Shown here: positions 57,930 to 64,000 of the stretch, one piece after another
Position numbering within the stretch: the stretch's first letter is position 1
Layout: the number at the start of each line of letters is the position of its first letter
DNA from: Hevea brasiliensis
Lineage: Eukaryota; Streptophyta; Magnoliopsida; Malpighiales; Euphorbiaceae
Assembly (NCBI RefSeq): GCF_030052815.1
Contig: NC_079500.1
Coordinates: forward strand, 6,222,298-6,286,297
Length of the DNA stretch: 64,000 nucleotides
Direction of reading: 5' to 3'
Made by a program: the position numbers and the translations under genes
The notes under the pieces: model-generated
Database searches by the model: none
What the model was told of the DNA's origin: nothing
What the model saw: the letters and a program-made list of their open reading frames with translations, nothing else

Positions 57930-58808
57930 GTATAGCAATCTGAATGAATGCAATGCCATGGTGAAAACCAACTCAAGTTCAAAATATATTTGGCACTTAA
58001 GGTTATGTCATGTTGCAGAAGATAGGATTGCAAAATTGGAGAAAATGGGGATTCTATCCTCATTGGGCTCTGAGCCTACTCCAACTTGTGAATCTTGCCT
58101 TCAGGGTAAAATGACTAGATCATCCTTTGTTGGACAAGGACTAAGAGCTAAAAATATTTTAGAGCTAATACATAGTGATGTATGTGGTCCATTTAAAGAA
58201 ATGGCTAGAGGGGGTTTTCATTATTTTATTACCTTTACTGATGATAAATCAAGGTTTGGGTATTTGTATTTGATGAAATACAAACATGAATCTTTTGAAA
58301 AGTTCAAAGAATTAAAATCTGAAGTAGAAAATAAAACATGAAAGAATATTAAAGCTCTTCGATCAGATCGTGGAGGTGAATATTTGAGTACTGAATTTGA
58401 TGAATACTTGAGAGAGCATGGCATTGTTTCTCAGCTGACTCCTCCAGGAACGCCACAAATTGAATGGTGTATCTGAAGGAGAAATCGTACTTATTGGATA
58501 TGGTACGTAGTATGATGAGCTATACTGATATGCCAATCTTCTTTTGGGGATTTGCATTAGAATCAGCTTTGTATATTCTGAATAGGATTCCATCAAAATC
58601 AGTTTCTTCCACACCTTATGAGATATGGCATGGAAGAAAACCAAGTCTTAAGCATGTTAAGATTTGGGGTTGTCCAGTTTATATCAAAAAGCTGAACACT
58701 GATAAATTGGAGGCCAGATCAGAAAGAGGTCGATTTGTTGGATATCCAAAAGATAGTTTTGGATATTATTTTTTATTTGCCTACTTCACAAAAGGTTGTG
58801 ATAAGTAG
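57930..58808 (+). pseudogene. Copia-C integrase
   Basis: Continuous with gag from 57,655 to 58,341: HHCC finger (WHLRLCHVAEDR, CESCLQGK), first catalytic Asp (HSDVCGPF). A TGA at 58,339-58,341 interrupts it. SDRGGEY (second Asp, around 58,365) lies after that stop, in the same frame. A slip at 58,460 puts the third catalytic residue out of frame, and the C-terminal part (58,464-58,808) has GFALESALYILNR and GRFVGYP. Confidence 0.86.
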
Positions 58809-58904
58809 AGATGCCACATTTCTTGAACAACAGTTTGTTCAAGAAGGAGGCAAAGGAAGGCAAATAGAGTTAGAATTGGAGAATTCTGACCAACCAATGC
58901 ATCG

Positions 58905-60338
58905 ATGGATATAGATCCATCTAGTCAACCTATACCCATTGATGAAACATCTACAGCTGTTCCTCGTAGAACAACCAGGGTATCTCACCCACCAGTGAGA
59001 TATGGTTTTCTTCATGAAGAAGAACAAGAGTTGTCTACTCATGAAGGAGTAGATCATGGAGATGATCCACTTACCTATGAAGAAGCTATATCAGATATAG
59101 ACTCTTCAAAATGGATTGATGCTATGAAATCCGAGATTGATTCCATATATAAGAATCAAGTTTGGGATCTTGTTGACCCATCTGAAGGTATTGTACCTAT
59201 AGGGAACAAATGGGTTTTCAAGAAGAAAATTGGTTCTGATGGAAAGGTATAGACCTATAAGGCAAGGCTAGTAGCGAAACGGTTTCGCCAAAGGCAAGGA
59301 ATTAACTATGAGGAGACTTTCTCGCCTGTTGCCATGCTTAAATCAATTAGGATTTTATTAGCAATAGCTGCATACTATGATTATGAGATTTGGCAGATGG
59401 ATGTCAAAACAGCTTTTCTCAATGGATACATTGAAGAAAACATTTTCATGGAACAACCTAGGGGATTTGAATCCCAAGATGGTTCCAAGGTATGCAAGCT
59501 AAAGCGATCCATTTATGGGTTGAAACAAGCTTCGAGGAGTTGGAACATCCGTTTTGATGAAGCCATTAAATCTTTTGGTTTTATCAAAAATGAGGATGAG
59601 CCATGTGTATATAAGAAGGTTAGTGACAGTGCTATCACTTTCCTTGTCTTATATGTGGATGACATACTGTTGATAGGTAATGATACAGGTATGTTGACGA
59701 CTATAAAGGTATGGTTGTCAAATACATTCTCCATGAAAGACTTAGGGGAGGCAACCTATATTCTTGGGATTCGCATCTATAGAGATAGAGCGAAAAGAAT
59801 AATTGGTTTATCCCAAAGTCTATACTTGGAAAAGGTGTTAAAGAGGTTTAACATGCTTGATTCCAAGAGAGGATTGTTACCAATGAGACATGGTATCCAT
59901 CTTTCTAAAGTGATGTCTCCAAAGACACCTGAAGAAAGAGATAAGATGGCCAGGATTCCATATGCTTCGGCTATTGGAAGTTTAATGTATGCAATGTTGT
60001 GTACTAGGCCGGATATCGCATATGCTGTTAGTTTGACTAGCGGTATCAATCCAATCCGTGTTTGGAACATCGATAGTCACAAGAATATCCTTAAGTACTT
60101 GAGAAGAACTAAGGATTTATTCTTGATTTATGGAGGTGGAGACTTGCAATTGGATGGTTATACTGATTCTGATTTCCAATCAGATATCGATGATAGAAAG
60201 TCTACCTCTGGATATGTGTTCATTTGTAATGGAGGTACAGTCAGTTGGAAGAGTTCCAAACAGAGCACGACTGCAAATTCCACTCTCGAGGTCGAGTATA
60301 TTGTCGCATCGATGCCGCAAAAGAAGTCGCTTGGATAA
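58905..60338 (+). pseudogene. Copia-C RT and RNase H
   Basis: 58,905-59,252 spans the integrase tail through SSKWIDAMKSEID (Trp where A and B have a stop) into the RT start NQVWDLVDPSEG, ending in TAG 59,250 (GAG in copies A and B). 59,334-60,338 holds the rest of RT: MDVKTAFLNGYIEENIF, YGLKQASRSWN, catalytic YVDD (about 59,652), RPDIAYAV, then RNase H GYTDSDFQSDIDDRKSTSG. The last part (ASMPQKKSLG) is shifted. Confidence 0.88.
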
Positions 60339-60647
60339 AGAAGTTCGTGATGTAACTTACAAGAGTTCCTTCCATTGAGTCGCCAGCCCACTACACCGTG
60401 ACAATAATGGAGCAAATACAAAGCTAAGGAACTAAGGTCTCACCAAAATCCAAACACATAGAAAGGCACTACCACATTATCAGAGATATAGTTGGGCAAG
60501 GCGATATAGCCATGCAGAAAAATTAACATCAGCTGAAAATCCAGCTGATCCATTCACTAAGCCTATGTCACAGACTCAGTTAGACCAACATCTTGAGAAG
60601 ATAGGTCTAAGATATTGTAATGAATGGCTCTAGTGCTAGTGGGAGAT
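60339..60647 (+). other. Copia-C RNase H tail, 3' UTR and polypurine tract
   Basis: As in copies A and B; purine-rich AGTGGGAGA ends just before the 3' LTR. Confidence 0.7.
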
Positions 60648-62737
60648 TGTTAGTAGTATGCCCTAGAGCATATCATTTAGTATGTATCTTGTACATGTTT
60701 TATTAATAAAAGGCATTTCCACTTTTCCGTTTACATAATATATTTATGTGTAATAGAAAAGGTCCATTGATATTTTGTTAGAAATATTATTCTTAAGTTG
60801 TTAAGAATATGAGTGACAATATTTCTAGCACAAAGTATCATAAATGGGTTCACAATCGAGGATACTTCATAATAAGGACATGACTTATCCAGAAAGATTG
60901 TATTCATGTTTGTTCCCAAGTTATTTATATGAGATATAAATAAGATGGAATGGTGAGTCTCATGCCATATAACAAACATGATAGGCACTTATAAATGATA
61001 AGTAGGCCGAACCAGTGACACTTATGACAAGCACATGGAGTTTACTCTTGTCAATGTTTTGTCATAAATCATATCAAGGCATATAATCTTTAGACCTGAG
61101 ATAGCACGCTTATCTTGTATATAGGTAGTTTGAGTTTGATATCGCTTTCATACTTGTACTATGTATGGGTATATGGGCATGTGTTGGCTCGCTAGTTATA
61201 TATGGAGGTAGGTGTTGATCAAGATGGAATCTGCCTCTAAGTAAATAGAGATAAAATCCTATGTTCATTTAATTGTTCTTGATGTTTCAAGTTCTGGCCA
61301 GACAGATAGATTTATTCGTAAAAGAGTTTCGATGAGAAAAATCTTTTAATCAAGAACTGGAATTAAAAGAGAACATAATATTCATAGCAAATGGAGTTTG
61401 ACATAAACCATGACTCAGCTTGAGTTGGGATTTTGTAATGTAGAGATTCTAGTGCATGGTAACATATGATTATAGGTTCATTTAAGGTAAATCTTATTAC
61501 TAATTGGGTGGCCATGGCATGCTATGCTAGGTGTTAACCATGGTCTATGAGGTTCATAAAATGATTTAGAGAAATCATTTATGGTAAGAAAGAGTTCGAT
61601 GATATTAAGAGTTGATATCATGTCTCATTGCCAATTAGTGATGAGCCTAGTAAGTCACACACATACACAAGTTATCACCTATTTAAATATGATTTAATTA
61701 ATTAATTAAAGAGTTTAATTGATTAATTAAATAGATTTGGTTTGCAATTAAATTGCAAAGTCCCTAGCATGACTTGAAACCAAATCTAGATTATTGGATG
61801 TGTAGTATAAATTAAATTTATATTTAAAGTGTTTAAATATGAATTTAATTGATGAGAAATTAATTAATAGAGATTAATTAATTAATTTATATTTGATATA
61901 AATTAATTAGAATAAGAAAATAATTATTTTGGGTTAAGAAATCAAAATTAAGACACAGGGCATTTTGGTCATTTCATTAGTGACACGTGGCACCATGAGA
62001 TGGTGACACATGGGATTACACATAAGCTTGCCAAATGTTTTTTTTTAATCATGTAAGATGATTAAAATCAAGATTAAATATAGGTTTGACACTTGGCACA
62101 ATTTGATTGGGTCACTTAAACCTAGAGCTAATCAAAGGGTGACATGTGGCAAGGGTTTAATGTGTTAACCTAGCTATTTAAGTGTGGTTATGAAAAGAAA
62201 ACATAACCAGCAGCCTCTCCTCTCAATTGTCACGCCACTTTGAGCTCTCCAGCCATTCTTCTTCATCTCTCATCAATTCAAAGAGATTAGCTATCAATCT
62301 TGAATTAAGAACACTAGAAATTGTTTCGAGTGTCCTGTTTAAAACTCTAATCAATTAAAAGTCATAACTTGAATTTATAATTAATACAAAAGCATTTATA
62401 AGCTGTTCAAGGGCTGCCATAGGTGTTCTTGGTGTGGACAAGCTAGAGGGACAACATCCGTGTCCTCAAGACGACTCAAAGGCAGATACACGCAAAGACA
62501 TCAAGAGGTTAGTGTAATCGTTCTTGATTTAATCTAGGGTTCTAAAATTAATCTGATTAATTTTAAAATCTTAAATGGCAAATACAGATCCAAAAACATA
62601 TTAAAAGAGTTTTAATATGTTGTTTATCATTGAAATCAAATAGATAAAAATAAATCTTGCATGGTGCATGTGACCCTAGGTGAAAATTTTTGAATTCAAT
62701 GGTATAAACTTGTGTTTTTCACGCTTCCGTTCCTTCA
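60648..62737 (+). repeat. Copia-C 3' LTR
   Basis: 2090 bp, near-identical to 53,204-55,302, ending CCGTTCCTTCA, followed by the ACTAC duplication. Confidence 0.94.
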
Positions 62738-62742
62738 ACTAC

Positions 62743-62810
62743 AGGCCTCGAGAGTTTTATACCGGCCCAAGTCCTAGTACCGATCTGGCCTGTGAAATCG
62801 AGTCATGACA
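62743..62810 (+). repeat. Solo LTR G, right end
   Basis: 68 bases after the ACTAC duplication, ending in TCGAGTCATGACA, a standard Gypsy LTR terminus that mirrors TGTAATGACC at 50,672. LTR G totals about 2.6 kb without Copia-C. Confidence 0.75.
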
Positions 62811-63108
62811 CTTCATTTGGGAGATTAGGGCCATTTACTTTTGGCTTCCCCCACCATGTTCAGATTGTCTACCTAGCTTCTTTTCTTTCCATCCATAATG
62901 TTGCTCTATTTAGGTTAACTCCTCTTGAGAGGGAGAGTTTACTGATCATTGCCTGTGTGCCCTTGTTCATGTTCCATGACACTTTCCATGGGTTTTTCCT
63001 AATTAATTTCTCATATAATAATTCCAGAAGTAGGATTGCATTTGATCGAGTAAGTCTTTTCTAGTTGTGCTGGTTGGCTTGAACTAAGCATTTGTGCTTG
63101 GGGGTGTT
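62811..63108 (-). pseudogene. LINE-R sequence upstream of ORF2 (end of ORF1 or inter-ORF spacer), minus strand
   Basis: It follows LTR G directly. The target T-C-A-T at 62,813-62,816 restores the ORF2 ATG context of LINE-R, so this is the DNA that lay upstream of ORF2. No L1 ORF1 motif is recognisable and the minus frames have stops. The plus-strand frame 62,792-63,064 starts inside LTR G and is not credible. Confidence 0.5.
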
Positions 63109-64000
63109 TGTCACACCTACTCCCGTAAGATGTAACATAATCTCAGAGTACACCTAATGAATTACCGTACTTCGCCTACTGATAACCCATTAGATATACT
63201 ACAAGGGATTTTAAACAATTTTCGTGATATTTAAATTATCGTTTAAAATCTGGTGTTATAAAAATTTTTCAAAATTTCGGCAAGTGCCGGCTGTATTTTG
63301 AGAAAACAGTTCTTCAAACCTGAAAAGGAAAACACTCCCAATATGTTTTCTCAAATACAACTCCAATAACTTCATTTCAAATCACAATTCAATTCTCAAT
63401 AATCAAATCGCCATTTTCAAACCAATCTCATCATAAAGAACATTTCATTGATTACAAGACACAACATTTATATCACAATAATTTACATTGAATTACATAC
63501 CAAAATATTTTACAAGAGTTTTTATACAACTGCTCAAATAATTTACATATATATTATTACATGAATACATCAAAACCTGTGTACATGGGTATATCTGGAG
63601 CTGATCTGAATGTCTCTTCAACGAAGCATACTCAATTGCTCTATGCTCTTTTCACCAAGCAAAGATACAAAGCTATCACGAGTGGTGAACTCATGGTGTA
63701 CAACTATAACTTAAAATATAGTTCAATATACCTTAGCAAAATTACAAGAATAATTTGGAAATCAGATACTCATCAAATTCCAAAATCAAATTATTCATTG
63801 CCAATAACATAAATCATTTGTATGAGATGGCTTTGATCACGAAATTCAATTTATCAAATCACAACTAAACATTTAAGGTAATTCCAACAAAATCAATTAT
63901 ATATAAATCATAATTGAAATCACAATTCTTTACTATTCAAAAATCATTCTTTATCTCAAAAGCCATTCTTTATCTCAAAAACCATTCTTTATCTCCAAAA
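63109..64000 (-). repeat. Gypsy-E-related LTR, 3' part, minus strand (runs off the window)
   Basis: Read on the minus strand it ends GGTGTGACA at 63,109 and follows the end of the Gypsy-E LTRs backwards. Shared blocks are AATCCCTTGTAG, then the polymorphic GGTGAAGTTCGG region, and the ATTTTTATAAC-rich and AAAACTGTTTTCTCAAAATA stretches. It is clearly more diverged than the two Gypsy-E LTRs are from each other. Whether it is a solo LTR or belongs to a full element cannot be seen. Confidence 0.78.

Larger units (their letters stand above)
53204..62737 (+). mobile_element. Copia-C: complete long-LTR Copia of the A/B family, 9.5 kb
   Basis: LTR 53,204-55,302, PBS, 1.8-kb leader with tandem repeats, gag, integrase, RT, RNase H, PPT, LTR 60,648-62,737. 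Exact ACTAC duplications lie at 53,199-53,203 and 62,738-62,742. The two LTRs share bases that differ from the A/B LTRs, so they form a true pair. Protease is absent, as in A and B. Gag and pol are split over many frames, but the zinc-knuckle-to-integrase junction is open only in this copy. Confidence 0.95.

Noticed and set aside
62792..63064. Plus-strand 90-residue open frame
   Set aside because: It begins inside the end of solo LTR G and crosses its TSD, so it is a chance frame over two unrelated sequences.
1..64000. An undescribed defence or metabolic system
   Set aside because: All long coding frames are transposon gag/pol. Apart from the 69-residue gene there is no non-transposon coding region to support such a claim.

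Overview
The window is AT-rich nuclear DNA of a flowering plant, most likely a eudicot. The evidence is Copia and Ty3/Gypsy elements primed by initiator-Met tRNA, plant-type L1 LINEs with a C-terminal RNase H, a hAT MITE, and one small plant-style gene. I cannot name the species. About nine tenths of the window is transposable-element sequence, most of it nested.

Left block (1-35,094): a plus-strand L1 LINE (LINE-L) has been broken open repeatedly. From the left there is a LINE-L 5' piece (1-712), then a remnant of a minus-strand Gypsy-type LTR ('D-prime'). Next come two long-LTR Copia units sharing one LTR (Copia-A truncated, Copia-B complete; 978-13,643), the other part of D-prime (to 14,429), the 3' half of an older Gypsy (Gypsy-J), and more LINE-L (to 17,863). 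A solo LTR (D, 17,864-33,817, TSD GGAAT) follows, itself split by a complete 12.3-kb chromodomain Gypsy (Gypsy-E, 18,451-30,768, TSD AATTA). The LINE-L RNase H and poly-A tail end at 35,094.

Middle island (35,095-40,354): about 5.3 kb without LTR retrotransposons. It holds an (AAT)n microsatellite, a plausible host gene for a 69-residue single-pass membrane protein with its own TATA box (36,317-36,526), an RNase H fragment, an AT-rich repeat-like segment, a 537-bp hAT MITE with an exact 8-bp TSD, and a promoter-like cluster of TCP and bZIP motifs.

Right block (40,355-64,000): a minus-strand L1 (LINE-R) reads from about 63,108 down to its poly-A at 40,355. It is interrupted by a solo Tat/Athila-like LTR (41,481-43,116), a 4.5-kb Copia with 225-bp LTRs (Copia-K, 44,587-49,128, TSD ATAAC), and a solo Gypsy LTR (G, 50,672-62,810). 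G is split by a complete 9.5-kb Copia of the A/B family (Copia-C, 53,204-62,737, TSD ACTAC). A minus-strand LTR related to Gypsy-E begins at 63,109 and leaves the window. At two of the LINE insertion sites (17,863/33,818 and 41,480/43,117), removing the insert and one TSD copy rejoins the LINE reading frame.

No autonomous element is intact. Every gag and pol region has stops or frameshifts. When repeat copies are compared, a striking share of the differences falls on CTG/CAG trinucleotides as one- or two-base losses. CWG is the plant CHG-methylation context, so many of the apparent lesions may be base-calling errors. I found no CRISPR array, rRNA, tRNA gene or bacterial-type operon.
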